A DNA stretch of 64,000 bases from positions 248,001 through 312,000 of the forward strand of contig NZ_JAAVUP010000002.1 in the NCBI RefSeq assembly GCF_012163135.1, in the 5' to 3' direction. This document shows, one piece after another, positions 1-9,514 of this stretch. Within the stretch, counting starts at the first letter, position 1, and each line of letters starts with the position of its first letter. This DNA is from Neoroseomonas oryzicola (lineage in GTDB: Bacteria; Pseudomonadota; Alphaproteobacteria; Acetobacterales; Acetobacteraceae). A program made the translations under genes and the position numbers. Below the pieces are notes generated by a model. It worked only from the letters and a program-made list of their open reading frames with translations, searched no databases and was not told where the DNA came from.

Positions 1-1
1 G

Positions 2-2053
2 ATGGCCTTCGCCGGCACCATCGCCGTCGCCGGCCAGGGGCGCGGCGTCGTCGTCGCGACCGGGCCGGGGAGCGAGATCGGCCGCGTCGGCGCCATGCTC
101 GCCGGGCTTGGCCAAGCCGAGACGCCGCTGCTGCGGCAGATGCGCGACCTCGCGCGGCTGCTGACCGGCCTGGTGCTCGGCCTCGCGGCCATCGTCTTCG
201 CCGTCGCGGTGTTGTGGCACGGCATGAAGGTGGCCGAAGCCGTGCTCGTCGTCGTCAGCCTGGCGGTCTCGGCGATCCCGGAAGGGCTGCCCGCCGTGCT
301 CTCGGTCACCCTGGCGCTCGGCGTGCGGCGGATGGCGGCGCGCAACGCCATCATCCGCCGGCTGCCGGCGGTGGAGACGCTCGGCGCCGTCGGCGTCATC
401 TGCACCGACAAGACCGGCACGCTGACGGTGAACGAGATGGCGGTGCGCAGCGCCGCCTGGCCGGGCGGCTTTGCGCGCGTGGAGGGCCAGGGCTATGCGC
501 CCGACGGCGCGGTCGCGATCGAGGGTGCGGCGCCGCCGGCGCGGCTGATGGACGTCGCGTTGCTCTGCAACGACGCCGCGCTGCGCGAGGGGCCGCGCGG
601 CTGGGTCGTTGAAGGCGACCCGATGGAAGGCGCCCTGCTGGCCTTCGCCGCGCGGGCCGGCGCCGATGCCGATGCGCTGGAGGCCGAGCACCCGCGCCTC
701 GCCACGCTGCCCTTCGATGCCGCGCACCGGCTGATGGCGACGCGGCACGCGGCGGGCGCCGGCGCGCTGGTCGCCGTGAAGGGCGCACCGGAGGCGGTGC
801 TGCCGCGCTGCGTCGACGAGGCCGGCGGCGCGCCCTTCGATCCTGCCGCCTGGGCCGCCCGGGCCGAGGCGATGGCCGCGCGCGGCGAGCGCGTCCTGGC
901 CCTCGCGATGCGGGAGGAGGCCACTCCGTCCGGGAGTCCCGGCCTGCCGGAGGGGCTGGTGCTCCTGGGCCTGCTCGGCCTCGCCGACCCGCCGCGGCCG
1001 GAGGCGCACGCCGCCGTCGCCGAATGCCGTGCCGCGGGCATCCGCGTCGTGATGATCACCGGCGACCATGCCGCGACGGGCTGCGCGATCGCCGCCGAAC
1101 TCGGCATCGCCGAAGCCCCGCGCGCCCTGACCGGGGCGGCGCTGGACGCGATGGACGATGCCGCCCTGGCCGGGGCCGTCGCGCGCACCGACGTCTTCGC
1201 GCGCGTCAGCCCGGCGCAGAAGCTCCGCTTGGTCGAGGCGCTGCAGCGCGACGGCGTGGTGGTGGCGATGACGGGGGATGGGGTGAACGATGCCCCCGCA
1301 CTGAAGCGCGCCGACATCGGCATCGCCATGGGCCGCCGCGGCACCGAGGCCGCGACCCAGGCGGCGCAGATGGTGCTCGCCGACGACAATTTCGCCTCGA
1401 TCGCCGCGGCGGTGCGGGAAGGGCGCACGGTCTACGACAACCTGCGGAAGGTGATCGTGTGGAACCTGCCGACTGATGGCGGGGAGGCGCTGGTCATCGC
1501 CTTCGCCGTGCTGTTCGGCCTCGCCCTGCCCATGACGCCGCTGCAGGTGCTGTGGATCAACACCATCACCGCGACCGCGCTCGGCATGGCGCTCGCCTTC
1601 GAGCCGATGGAGCGCGGCACCATGGCCGAGCCGCCGCGCGACCCGCGCCAGCCCCTGCTGTCGGGCTTCCTGCTGTGGCGCTTCCTGCTCGTCTCGGCGC
1701 TGATCGCGGCGGCGTCCTTCGGGATCTACGGCTGGGCGCTCGGCCGCGGCGCCGGGGAGGAGGTGGCGAGGACCGCGGTGGTGAACACCATCGTCGCACT
1801 CGAGATCGTCTATCTCCTCGTCGTGCGGCGTGGGCGCGGCACGCTTCTCAGCGCCGCGGCGCCGACACCGGCGCTCCTGCTGGGCATCGGCGTGACCGTC
1901 GCGGGGCAGGGTCTGCTGACATACCTGGCGCCGCTGCAGGCGGTGTTCGGGACTGCGGCCCTCGGCGGCGCGGAATGGGCGGCGGTCGGGACCGCGACGA
2001 TCGTCTTCCTCGCGGTGCTGGAGGCCGAGAAGGCGGTTCGCCGCGCCCGCTGA
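2..2053 (+). CDS. P-type cation-transporting ATPase, N-terminus cut by window edge
   Basis: ATP-driven cation pump of the inner membrane. The visible 683 residues hold the M4 motif PEGLPA (near residue 97), the phosphorylation motif DKTGTLT (Asp about residue 136), the nucleotide-domain KGAPE motif, the hinge motif TGDGVNDAP and a C-terminal set of transmembrane helices. The frame is open at the left edge and the actuator domain (TGE loop) is missing, so the apparent ATG at position 2 is internal. PEGLP points to the type II (Ca2+ or Na+/K+-like) group. In M6, where SERCA has N-x-x-T-D, this protein reads N-T-I-T-A (near residue 520), so the usual calcium-ligand Asp is absent and the transported ion cannot be named. 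Confidence 0.93.
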   Translation: MAFAGTIAVAGQGRGVVVATGPGSEIGRVGAMLAGLGQAETPLLRQMRDLARLLTGLVLGLAAIVFAVAVLWHGMKVAEAVLVVVSLAVSAIPEGLPAVLSVTLALGVRRMAARNAIIRRLPAVETLGAVGVICTDKTGTLTVNEMAVRSAAWPGGFARVEGQGYAPDGAVAIEGAAPPARLMDVALLCNDAALREGPRGWVVEGDPMEGALLAFAARAGADADALEAEHPRLATLPFDAAHRLMATRHAAGAGALVAVKGAPEAVLPRCVDEAGGAPFDPAAWAARAEAMAARGERVLALAMREEATPSGSPGLPEGLVLLGLLGLADPPRPEAHAAVAECRAAGIRVVMITGDHAATGCAIAAELGIAEAPRALTGAALDAMDDAALAGAVARTDVFARVSPAQKLRLVEALQRDGVVVAMTGDGVNDAPALKRADIGIAMGRRGTEAATQAAQMVLADDNFASIAAAVREGRTVYDNLRKVIVWNLPTDGGEALVIAFAVLFGLALPMTPLQVLWINTITATALGMALAFEPMERGTMAEPPRDPRQPLLSGFLLWRFLLVSALIAAASFGIYGWALGRGAGEEVARTAVVNTIVALEIVYLLVVRRGRGTLLSAAAPTPALLLGIGVTVAGQGLLTYLAPLQAVFGTAALGGAEWAAVGTATIVFLAVLEAEKAVRRAR

Positions 2054-2145
2054 ACCGTGCCGCACCTGCGAAGCTTCCGTTTGACTTGGCCGGGCCCGGG
2101 GGCGCGCAATCGCGCCGGCGCAGCCGCGCCGACAGGGAGGCCATC

Positions 2146-2433
2146 ATGCACGCGATGATCCGCACCTACGAAACCAGCGCCTCCACCGCCGAGATCGCGC
2201 GACGGGTCGAGGCGATGATCCTGCCGCTGCTGCAGGCGCGGCCGGGCTTCCGGGGCTACTGGGCCGGGCGGTCGGAGACCGGCGTCTTCTCGGTCAGCCT
2301 TTTCGACAGCGAGGCGGAGATGGATGCCGCGAACGAGCAGGTGCGCGGCATCGTCTCGTCGAATCTCGCGGAACTGCTGCCCACCCCGCCCAGCGTGACG
2401 CGGGGCGAGGTGCTGGTCTCCGCGACCGGGTGA
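2146..2433 (+). CDS. Small ABM-like (dimeric alpha/beta barrel) protein
   Basis: A 95-residue protein that starts at an ATG 8 nt after GACAGGGAGG, a good ribosome binding site. The first half (RTYETSASTAEIARRVEAMI, then LLQARPGFRGYW) resembles the antibiotic-biosynthesis-monooxygenase/quinol-monooxygenase-like fold, in which small proteins pair to form a barrel. No catalytic residues can be assigned. It lies 92 bp after the ATPase and converges on the M20 hydrolase, with only 3 bp between the stop codons. The function is unknown and the fold assignment is by pattern only. Confidence 0.7.
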   Translation: MHAMIRTYETSASTAEIARRVEAMILPLLQARPGFRGYWAGRSETGVFSVSLFDSEAEMDAANEQVRGIVSSNLAELLPTPPSVTRGEVLVSATG

Positions 2434-2436
2434 GGC

Positions 2437-3681
2437 TCAGAGCGCGCGGTTGGCGCGCGCGACGACCGCCTCGAACAGCACCTGGCAGCCGGCCTCGGCT
2501 TCCTCGGGCAGGATGCTCTCGGCCTCGTTGTGGCTGAGGCCGTCCTTGCAGGGGGTGAAGATCATCGCCGTCGGGACGGAGCGCGCGACATAGACCGCGT
2601 CGTGGCCGGCGCCCGAGATGATCTCGCGCGAGGAGAAGCCGAGCCGCTTCGTCGCCTGGCGCACCAGGTCGACGCAGGCGGGGTCGAAGGGCTGGGCCGG
2701 GATGACGAAGAGCTCCGTCAGGTCCAGCTTGCAGCCCGTTGCCTCGACCAGCGCCTTGGCCTGTTCGGGGAAGGTCTTCGCCAGGCCCTGGATCTGCGCG
2801 TCGTCGGGGTGGCGGAACTCGACGCTGAAGCGCACCTCGCCGGGCACCACGTTGCGGGAGGGGGCGGCGATCTGCAGGAAGCCGACGGTGCCGCGGCCGT
2901 CCTCGCCGCGCGCGCGCATCAGATCGTCGACCAGCGTGATCACCTTCGCCGCCGCGACCAGCGCGTCCTTGCGCGCGGAGGGCGGCGTGGTGCCGGCATG
3001 GCTGTCCTGCCCGGTGATCACCGCGTCGTACCAGACCTGCGCCTGGGCGCCGGTCACGACGCCGATCTGCTTGCCTTCCTTCTCGAGGATCGGCCCCTGC
3101 TCAATATGCAGCTCGAAATAGGCATCGGCCGGGAAGGGCTTGGCCGGGTTCGGGCCCTTGTAGCCGATCTGGTCCAGCGCCTCGGAGACCGAGACGCCGT
3201 CGACGTCCTTCAGCCCATAGGTCTTCTCGAGCGTGTAGATCCCCGCCCAGGTGCCCGACCCCATCAGCGAATGGCCGAAGCGGGAGCCTTCCTCGTCGGT
3301 CCAGTTGATCAGCTCGATCGGCGCCTCGGTGACGATATTGAGGTCGTGCAGCGTGCGGATCACCTCGAGCCCCGCGATGACGCCGAGCGCGCCGTCGAAC
3401 TTGCCGCCGGTCGGCTGGCTGTCGAGGTGGCTGCCCAGCAGGACCGGCAGGCGCTTGGGGTCGCGGCCCTCGCGCCGGGCGAACATGTTGCCGATGGCGT
3501 CCACGCGGACCGTGAGGCCGAGCGCCTCGCACCAGCCCTTGAAGGTGTCGCGGCCCTTCTTGTCGACGTCGGACAGCGTCAGGCGCTTCACGCCGCCCTT
3601 CGGCGTGGCGCCGATCTCGGCCATCGCCATCAGGCTGTCCCAGAGACGCTTGCCGTCGATGCGCTGGTTGGTGCCGCTCAT
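2437..3681 (-). CDS. M20-family Zn-dependent hydrolase (N-carbamoyl-L-amino acid hydrolase / allantoate amidohydrolase type)
   Basis: A 414-residue enzyme expected to hydrolyse N-carbamoyl amino acids, allantoate or related ureido compounds in the cytoplasm. Metal-ligand motifs are visible in order: GSHLDSQPTGGKFDGALG (His and bridging Asp), WTDEEGSRF (Glu pair), ELHIEQGP (His), GAGHDAVYVA and the final SHNEAES. The length is typical for the hydantoinase/carbamoylase branch. A gene for an amidase lies 74 bp upstream on the same strand, so the two probably form an amide-degrading operon. The exact substrate cannot be read from sequence. Confidence 0.9.
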   Translation of the reverse strand: MSGTNQRIDGKRLWDSLMAMAEIGATPKGGVKRLTLSDVDKKGRDTFKGWCEALGLTVRVDAIGNMFARREGRDPKRLPVLLGSHLDSQPTGGKFDGALGVIAGLEVIRTLHDLNIVTEAPIELINWTDEEGSRFGHSLMGSGTWAGIYTLEKTYGLKDVDGVSVSEALDQIGYKGPNPAKPFPADAYFELHIEQGPILEKEGKQIGVVTGAQAQVWYDAVITGQDSHAGTTPPSARKDALVAAAKVITLVDDLMRARGEDGRGTVGFLQIAAPSRNVVPGEVRFSVEFRHPDDAQIQGLAKTFPEQAKALVEATGCKLDLTELFVIPAQPFDPACVDLVRQATKRLGFSSREIISGAGHDAVYVARSVPTAMIFTPCKDGLSHNEAESILPEEAEAGCQVLFEAVVARANRAL

Positions 3682-3755
3682 GTGCCTCTGTCCGCCGGGT
3701 CGAATGCAGGGGGTTCGGCACTATCCCCCTGCGTCCGGGCTGGCAAGGGCAGGGA

Positions 3756-5150
3756 TCAGGCGGGGTCGACGGGGGAGGGCGGGACGCCGGCGGCCTCGAT
3801 CACCGTGCCGGCGGCGAGCAGCAGGTCCTCCCGGTAGCGCCCGGCGACCAGTTGCACGCCGACCGGCACCCGGCCGACCAGGCCCGTCGTGACCGTCAGC
3901 CCCGGCAGGCCCATCAGCGGCAGCCCGACCTGGGTGAGCTGGGCTTCCATGATGCGGCGGAAGGCGGCGGGGCTTTCGACATCCTCCTGGTCGCGGAAGG
4001 GCAACTCGCCCGAGACCGGCGTGATCGCGACCGGGAAGCGTTCGAAGAATTCCATCCACTGGCGGACGAAGAACGACCGCTTCTGCAGCGCGTCCATGAA
4101 GGCGTTGAGGTCCGGCTGCGGGCAGAGCTCCTCCATCTGGGCGAAGACGAAGGTGGCGTCGGGGTCGGCTTCCTTGTGCAGGGCGGCGTTGAGGCCGCGG
4201 CGGGATTCCGCCAGCCACAGCATGGCCTGCAGGGCCGCGGGTTCGCGCAGCGGCGGGGTCTCGGCTTCCTCGACCCGCCAGCCGGCGGCTTCCAGCCGCT
4301 TCGCCGCGTCGCGCAGCGCCGCCTCGACCGCGGGCTGGACCTCCATGCCTTCGGGGCGGATGCACAGCGCGGCGCGCTTCGGGGCCGGCGGGCCCTCGAG
4401 CGGCGCGCCCACCCACCAGGGGTCGCGGATGTCGCGGGCGGACATGGCGGCCAGCGCCACCCGCAGGTCGTTGATGGTGCGCGCGATGGGCCCCGAGACC
4501 GCCATGACCTGCCCGCCGATGTGCCGTTCGGCCGAGGACGGGTTCCAGGCGGGGATGCGCCCCAGCGTCGGGCGGATGCCGTGCACCCCGCAGGCATAGG
4601 CCGGGTAGCGGACCGACCCGCCGATATCGGTGCCATGGCCGATCGCCCCGATCCCGGCCGCGACCGCCGCCGCCGCCCCGCCCGAGGACCCGCCTGGCGT
4701 GATCGAGGGATCCCGCGGGTTCTTCGTATGCCCATGCAGGGAATTTCGGGTGAACCAGCGCAGCGAGAAGGCCGGCGTGTTGGTCCGCCCCAGCAGCACA
4801 GCCCCCGCCTTGCGCAGGTTGGCCACCACGGGATTGTCGGCCGTGGCCATCAGGTCCTGCTGCAGCCGCAGGCCGTTGGTGGTGGCGAAGCCGGCCTGGT
4901 CGACATTGACCTTGATGGTCACCGGCACGCCCGCAAGCGGACCGGGGTCATCCCCGCGCGCGATGGCGGCGTCGATGGCGCCGGCCTGGGCCAGCACCTC
5001 CTCCGGCCGGTGGTCCACCACGGCGTTGATCCGCGGATTCACGGCGTCGAGCCGGGCGAGCGCGTCGCGCGCGGCCTCGGTCGCGGAAACCTGCTTCGAG
5101 CGGATGCGGTGGGCGAGGTCGGTGGCGGCGAGGCGCCAGAGATCGGTCAT
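3756..5150 (-). CDS. Amidase (amidase-signature family)
   Basis: A 464-residue amidase-signature hydrolase that splits carboxamides. The Lys-cisSer-Ser machinery is present: Lys in GVPVTIKVN, the Ser-rich loop PGGSSGGAAAA and the nucleophile region GTDIGGSVRYPA. The ATG at 5150 is chosen because GAAGGGGA lies just upstream. The longer open frame to 5267 adds an Arg-rich, low-complexity leader with no family resemblance. It is the upstream gene of a pair with the M20 hydrolase, which suggests stepwise breakdown of an amide or ureido compound. A GatA role is unlikely, since no gatB or gatC is nearby. Confidence 0.9.
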   Translation of the reverse strand: MTDLWRLAATDLAHRIRSKQVSATEAARDALARLDAVNPRINAVVDHRPEEVLAQAGAIDAAIARGDDPGPLAGVPVTIKVNVDQAGFATTNGLRLQQDLMATADNPVVANLRKAGAVLLGRTNTPAFSLRWFTRNSLHGHTKNPRDPSITPGGSSGGAAAAVAAGIGAIGHGTDIGGSVRYPAYACGVHGIRPTLGRIPAWNPSSAERHIGGQVMAVSGPIARTINDLRVALAAMSARDIRDPWWVGAPLEGPPAPKRAALCIRPEGMEVQPAVEAALRDAAKRLEAAGWRVEEAETPPLREPAALQAMLWLAESRRGLNAALHKEADPDATFVFAQMEELCPQPDLNAFMDALQKRSFFVRQWMEFFERFPVAITPVSGELPFRDQEDVESPAAFRRIMEAQLTQVGLPLMGLPGLTVTTGLVGRVPVGVQLVAGRYREDLLLAAGTVIEAAGVPPSPVDPA

Positions 5151-5324
5151 GCGCTGTGTCCCCTTCGGCCCGAGCATCGCCCGGCGGCGCCGGTCGCGCC
5201 ATGGGTGCCGAAGGAAGAGCGGGGCGAGGGGCGCGGCGCTCCGGGCCGACCCCCCGGCCCGTCGCATCCGCGCCCCCGTGGCCCCGGACGCGCCCCCCCG
5301 AGCGCGTCGGGACAGCGCGTCCGT

Positions 5325-5567
5325 CTAGTGCTTGACGGCTGCGAGGAGTGCGGCGACCGCGTGCAGCGTGCGGACGGCCTCGATGTCACCGTGCTCGTAG
5401 GCGTCGACGAGGATCTCGTCGATCGCGGATTTTGCGCGCACGATGCTGTCGGCGCCGTGCCTGGCGGCAGTCAGCGAGAGGTCGGAAGCGATGCTCTTCG
5501 CCGGGACGTGGTTCATGGCGAGCCCCCTGGGACAGGTGTCGCGATGCGGATCCCGAGGACCCGTCAT
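5325..5567 (-). CDS. Small conserved-looking hypothetical protein
   Basis: An 80-residue acidic/helical protein (ASDLSLTAARHGADSIVRAK, then DEILVDAYEHGDIEAVRTLH). A perfect AGGAGG sits 5 nt before the ATG at 5567; a GTG overlapping that site at 5573 is the poorer start. No domain was recognised, and the content of Ala/Asp/His-rich helices suggests a small cytoplasmic protein. It stands alone between the amidase and a small membrane protein. Confidence 0.55.
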   Translation of the reverse strand: MTGPRDPHRDTCPRGLAMNHVPAKSIASDLSLTAARHGADSIVRAKSAIDEILVDAYEHGDIEAVRTLHAVAALLAAVKH

Positions 5568-5624
5568 CGCCACCTCCTGGGTAGATCAACTCGCGTGAAA
5601 CTCGCCGCGAATCCTCCGTGAAAA

Positions 5625-5644
5625 ATATCACGCGCAGGTGATAT
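5625..5644 (-). terminator. Hairpin with T-run, possible terminator of the small membrane protein
   Basis: On the minus strand ATATCAC, a 6-nt loop and GTGATAT are followed directly by TTTTTC. It lies 23 bp after the stop of the 5667-5864 gene. The stem is AT-rich and weak, so it could instead be an operator in front of the 80-residue gene. Confidence 0.4.
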
Positions 5645-5666
5645 ACGGGTGCGGCCCGCCGGGCCC

Positions 5667-5864
5667 TTACCCTCCCCAGCCGCGCCGGCGCCCGTAACCG
5701 CTCGGAATACGTGGAGAATTTCCGGCCATCACAACGCGAGGTTGATCAACGGTCCTCTGCCGCCCGCGATAGAGGATCATGGCAGCGATCACCACACCGG
5801 CAATTCCCGCGAGCATCAGCAGCGCCTGAAGAATCCACGTTCCGAACGACGTCCCGAAGGCCAT
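5667..5864 (-). CDS. Small single-pass membrane protein
   Basis: A 65-residue protein with one clear hydrophobic helix (residues about 9-31: WILQALLMLAGIAGVVIAAM and following) and then a basic, Gly/Arg-rich tail ending GYGRRRGWGG. The start is the ATG at 5864 with GGAG about 9 nt upstream; the frame also runs back to 5903. The topology suggests an N-out/C-in mini-protein. No family was recognised. It fills the otherwise gene-free stretch between 5568 and 6034. Confidence 0.4.
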   Translation of the reverse strand: MAFGTSFGTWILQALLMLAGIAGVVIAAMILYRGRQRTVDQPRVVMAGNSPRIPSGYGRRRGWGG

Positions 5865-6034
5865 TTTCCCGCACTCCGCCACGATTGACTGGCAACGGAA
5901 CAATCACGCGGAGGGTGGCCGAGCGGCATCGGGCAGGAGGGAAAACTTGTCGGCGGATCGCGGGCGCGTGTGACCTGGCGCACAGGACGGCAGCGTCCGG
6001 CGGGCCTTCCCCGCCGGCGGCGGAGGGGCCGTGG

Positions 6035-6802
6035 TCAGACCGCCGTGTATCCCCCGTCCACGGCCCAGGCCGCGCCGGTGACGAAGCTGGCGCGGTCGGA
6101 GCACATCCAGACCACCGCCTCGGCGATCTCCCCCGGCTGGCCCATCCGCGCCATGGGCACCCGGGAGAGGATGCGGTCGCCGAACCGGCGCATGCTTTCC
6201 TCGGTCATCGGCGTCTCGATGTAGCCGGGGCAGACGGCGTTCACCCGGATGTTGTCCGCGGCATGGTCGATGGCGGCCGTCTTGGTCAGGCCCAGCACCG
6301 CGTGCTTCGAAACGGCATAGGCGGAGGAGCCGCGCAGCCCCACCAGCCCGCCGATCGAGGCCGTGTTCACGATCGCGCCCCCGCCCTGCCGGCGCATCTG
6401 CGCGACCTCATGCCGCAGGCAGCGCCACACGCCGTTCAGGTTGACGTCGAGCAGGCGCAGCCAGGCTGCCTCCTCGATATCCGCCGTCGCCACGCCGATG
6501 GCGTTCACCTGGTAGGGCGCGATGCCGGCGTTGTTGAAGGCACAGTCGAGCGCGCCGAAGGCGTTCGCCGTGGCCGCCACCATGGAGGCCACGGCCGCGT
6601 CGTCGGTCACGTCGCAGTCGATGGCGATGCCCTGGCCGCCCGCTGCCTCGATGGCGGAAAGCGTGCGCTGCGCCGCTTCCACGGTGATGTCCGCCACCGC
6701 CACCCGGGCGCCTTCGCGGGCGAAGGCCAGCGCCGCGGCGCGCCCGATGCCGGAGCCCGCCCCCGTCACCAGCGCCGACTTGCCGTCCAGCATCCTTGTC
6801 AT
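6035..6802 (-). CDS. Short-chain dehydrogenase/reductase (SDR)
   Basis: A 255-residue classical SDR. The NAD(P)-binding motif TGAGSGIG is at about residues 13-20, NNAG at about residue 89, and the active-site Ser and YAVSK follow. It probably oxidises or reduces an alcohol/ketone of unknown identity. The open frame extends to 6970, but the ATG at 6802 gives the proper N-terminus (MLDGKSALVTGAG). Its neighbours give no pathway context; a tRNA gene lies upstream on the same strand. Confidence 0.88.
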   Translation of the reverse strand: MTRMLDGKSALVTGAGSGIGRAAALAFAREGARVAVADITVEAAQRTLSAIEAAGGQGIAIDCDVTDDAAVASMVAATANAFGALDCAFNNAGIAPYQVNAIGVATADIEEAAWLRLLDVNLNGVWRCLRHEVAQMRRQGGGAIVNTASIGGLVGLRGSSAYAVSKHAVLGLTKTAAIDHAADNIRVNAVCPGYIETPMTEESMRRFGDRILSRVPMARMGQPGEIAEAVVWMCSDRASFVTGAAWAVDGGYTAV

Positions 6803-6993
6803 GGCGTCCGCGTCCCGTCCCTGAGCCTGCCCGGGGAGCCAAGCACCAAAGGCAGCGCCAGGGCCAGGGCCGCCGGCCGGGCCTCGGGAAAGAGGGACGC
6901 AGGACGGGACGGGGCGTGGCCGCCGCGCGGATCTTGCCGCACGAGCGTTCCCGATGGCTTGGGCGGGCAATCCGGCGACAGGCTGGGGAAGAT

Positions 6994-7070
<77 letters not shown>

Positions 7071-7182
7071 GTGCCGCGCAGCCATAGCCCACCGGGCCGC
7101 CGGACGGAAGCCCCGCGGCCGGGCCACCACCCATCGGGTCATCCGGCTTCCGCCCCGCCCGCCGCGCCGCCACCCTTCGCCC

Positions 7183-7713
7183 ATGACGACGCCCACCATC
7201 CGCGCCAGCCGCGAGGACGACCTTCCGGCCTTGACCGCCATCTACGGCCATTGGGTGACGCATGGCCTAGCGAGCTTCGAGCTCGAGCCCCCGGACCTGG
7301 CCGAGATGGCCCGCCGCCGCGCCGCGGTGCTCGCCGGCGGCTATCCGCACCTCGTCGCCGAGCGGGACGGCGTGATCGTCGGCTACACCTACGCCTCGGC
7401 CTATCGCCCCCGGCCGGCCTACCGCTTCGCGGTGGAGAACTCGGTCTACGTCGCCCCCGGCGGCACGCGGGGTGGGACGGGCCGCGCGCTGCTCGACGCG
7501 CTGATCGCGGACTGCACCGGCCGCGGCTTCCGGCTCATGGTCGCCGTGATCGGTGATTCGGCGAACTATGCGTCGATCGGCCTGCATGAGCGGGCCGGCT
7601 TTGCCCGTGCGGGGCTGCTGCCGGCCGTGGGCTGGAAGCACGGGCGCTGGGTGGACAGCGTGCTGATGACGCGCGCGCTCGGCGCCGGGGCGACGACTCC
7701 GCCGGAAGGCTGA
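7183..7713 (+). CDS. GNAT N-acetyltransferase (phosphinothricin acetyltransferase-like)
   Basis: A 176-residue GCN5-related acetyltransferase. The N-terminal IRASREDDLPALTAIYGHWV and the later VENSVYVAPGGTRGGTGRAL (acetyl-CoA pyrophosphate loop, here GGTRGGTG) followed by IGLHERAGF match the Pat/Bar-like subgroup, which acetylates small amino compounds such as methionine sulfoximine. The substrate is not provable from sequence. It is followed 31 bp later by the antiporter gene. Confidence 0.85.
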   Translation: MTTPTIRASREDDLPALTAIYGHWVTHGLASFELEPPDLAEMARRRAAVLAGGYPHLVAERDGVIVGYTYASAYRPRPAYRFAVENSVYVAPGGTRGGTGRALLDALIADCTGRGFRLMVAVIGDSANYASIGLHERAGFARAGLLPAVGWKHGRWVDSVLMTRALGAGATTPPEG

Positions 7714-7744
7714 CGCCCGCGCCAGGGCGTCTATCCTGGCGGCA

Positions 7745-9457
7745 ATGACCCATGCCGGACCGCTGGTCGCGACCCTCGTCGTTGCGCTCGCCCTCGCCTT
7801 CGCTTTCGGCTTCGCCGCACGGCTGCTCAGGCTTCCACCGCTGCTCGGCTACATCGCGGCCGGCATCGCCGTCGGGCCGCACACGCCGGGCTTCGTCGCG
7901 GATGCTTCGGTCACCTCCTCCCTGGCCGAGATTGGCGTCGCGCTGCTGCTGTTCGCCGTCGGGTTGCATTTCCGAGCGCGGGACCTGGTCGCGGTCTGGC
8001 GCGTCGCGGTGCCGGGGGCGCTCGCGCAGGTCGCGGCGGGCACGCTGCTTGGCGCCGGGGCGGGGGTGCTCGCGCTCGGCCTCGGCTGGGGGGCGTCGCT
8101 CGTCTTCGGCCTCGCGCTTGCGATCTCCTCCACGGCCGTCGCCACCCGCGCGCTCGAGGAAAAGGGCCGCCTGTCAGGCGAGGCCGGGCGCATCGCGCTC
8201 GGCTGGCTGGTCATGCAGGACCTGATCGTGGTCGTCGCGCTGGTGCTGCTGCCCACCGTCGCCGGTGGCGGCGGGACCGAGGGGCTGGGCATGCGCCTGG
8301 CGGAGGCGGCGGGCGAGCTGGTCGCCTTCCTCCTCGCCATGGCGCTGGGCGGGCGGGTGCTGTTGCCGAGGCTGCTCGCCCTGGTCGCCGCGACGGGATC
8401 GCGGGAGCTCTTCACCCTCGCGGTGATCGCGACCGCCCTCGGCACCGCCTTCGGCGCCTCGGCGCTGTTCGGCGTCTCGCCGGCGCTCGGCGCCTTCTTC
8501 GCGGGCGTGCTGCTCGGCGAAAGCCCGCTGGGCCACCAGGCGGCGGCCGAGACGGTGCCGCTGCAGCGCGTCTTCGTCGCGCTGTTCTTCGTCTCGGTGG
8601 GGATGCTGGTCGAGCCGGAGGCGATGCTTGCCATGCCCTTCGCCTCGGCGATGACGCTGGTCGCGGTGATGCTCGGCACGGGCGGGGCGATCCTCGGCCT
8701 GCTGGTCCTGATGCGCGTGCCGGTGCCGGCGGCGGCCTCGGCGGCCGGGGCGATGACGCAGATCGGGGAATTCTCCTTCCTGCTCGGCGCCATCGCGATC
8801 GGCGCGGGCATCCTGCCCAACGAGGTGCGCGGACCGATCCTCGTCGCGGCGACGCTGACCATCCTCGCCACGCCGCTGACCCAGGCGCTGGCGGACCGGC
8901 TTGCGGTCGCGATCGAGGGCACGCGGCGGATGCGCGCCTGGCTGGTCCGCCGCGGCGGCGCGCGGCTGTCGCACCTGCCGCCGGAGGGGCTGGAGGGCCA
9001 TGCCATCCTGGTCGGCCATGGCCGCGTCGGGCGCGTCGTCGCCGCCGCGCTGCGCCGCCACGGCCTGCCGCATGTGGTGATCGAGACCGACCACCAGGCC
9101 GCAGAGGCGCTGCGCGCCGCGGGCGTGCCCGTCGTCTGGGGCGACGCGACCCGGCCCGAGGTGCTGAAGGCCGCGCGGCCCGAGGCGGCGCGGCTGATCG
9201 TGCTCGGCATGCCCGATGCGTCGGGATGCCGGCGCGTGATGGAGACGGCCCGTGCCGCCAACCCCGCGATCATCGCCGCCGCCCGCGCGCATGACGAGGA
9301 GGAGGCCGCCTTCCTCGAACGCGAGCAGGGTGTCGGCCTCGTCGTGATGGGCGAGCGCGAGATCGCGCTCGGCATGGCGGACTACGCGATGGCGCGGCTC
9401 GGCGTGCCGCCGGGCGACGCGGCGCGCACCGTGGAGGAGCTGCGCGAGAGCCGCTGA
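7745..9457 (+). CDS. Kef-type monovalent cation:proton antiporter with TrkA-N domain
   Basis: A 570-residue inner-membrane protein. About twelve hydrophobic helices (residues 5-385) form the CPA2 exchanger domain. A cytoplasmic RCK/TrkA-N domain follows with the nucleotide-binding signature ILVGHGRVGRVV (about residue 422). The layout is that of KefB/KefC and YbaL, which exchange K+ for H+ under nucleotide or glutathione control. No KefF/KefG ancillary gene is nearby, which favours the YbaL-like branch. Confidence 0.9.
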   Translation: MTHAGPLVATLVVALALAFAFGFAARLLRLPPLLGYIAAGIAVGPHTPGFVADASVTSSLAEIGVALLLFAVGLHFRARDLVAVWRVAVPGALAQVAAGTLLGAGAGVLALGLGWGASLVFGLALAISSTAVATRALEEKGRLSGEAGRIALGWLVMQDLIVVVALVLLPTVAGGGGTEGLGMRLAEAAGELVAFLLAMALGGRVLLPRLLALVAATGSRELFTLAVIATALGTAFGASALFGVSPALGAFFAGVLLGESPLGHQAAAETVPLQRVFVALFFVSVGMLVEPEAMLAMPFASAMTLVAVMLGTGGAILGLLVLMRVPVPAAASAAGAMTQIGEFSFLLGAIAIGAGILPNEVRGPILVAATLTILATPLTQALADRLAVAIEGTRRMRAWLVRRGGARLSHLPPEGLEGHAILVGHGRVGRVVAAALRRHGLPHVVIETDHQAAEALRAAGVPVVWGDATRPEVLKAARPEAARLIVLGMPDASGCRRVMETARAANPAIIAAARAHDEEEAAFLEREQGVGLVVMGEREIALGMADYAMARLGVPPGDAARTVEELRESR

Positions 9458-9514
9458 CCTTCCCGCCGCCGGCGCCCGGGCCTAGGGTCGGCGGCAAGGA
9501 TTCGGAGGAAACCC

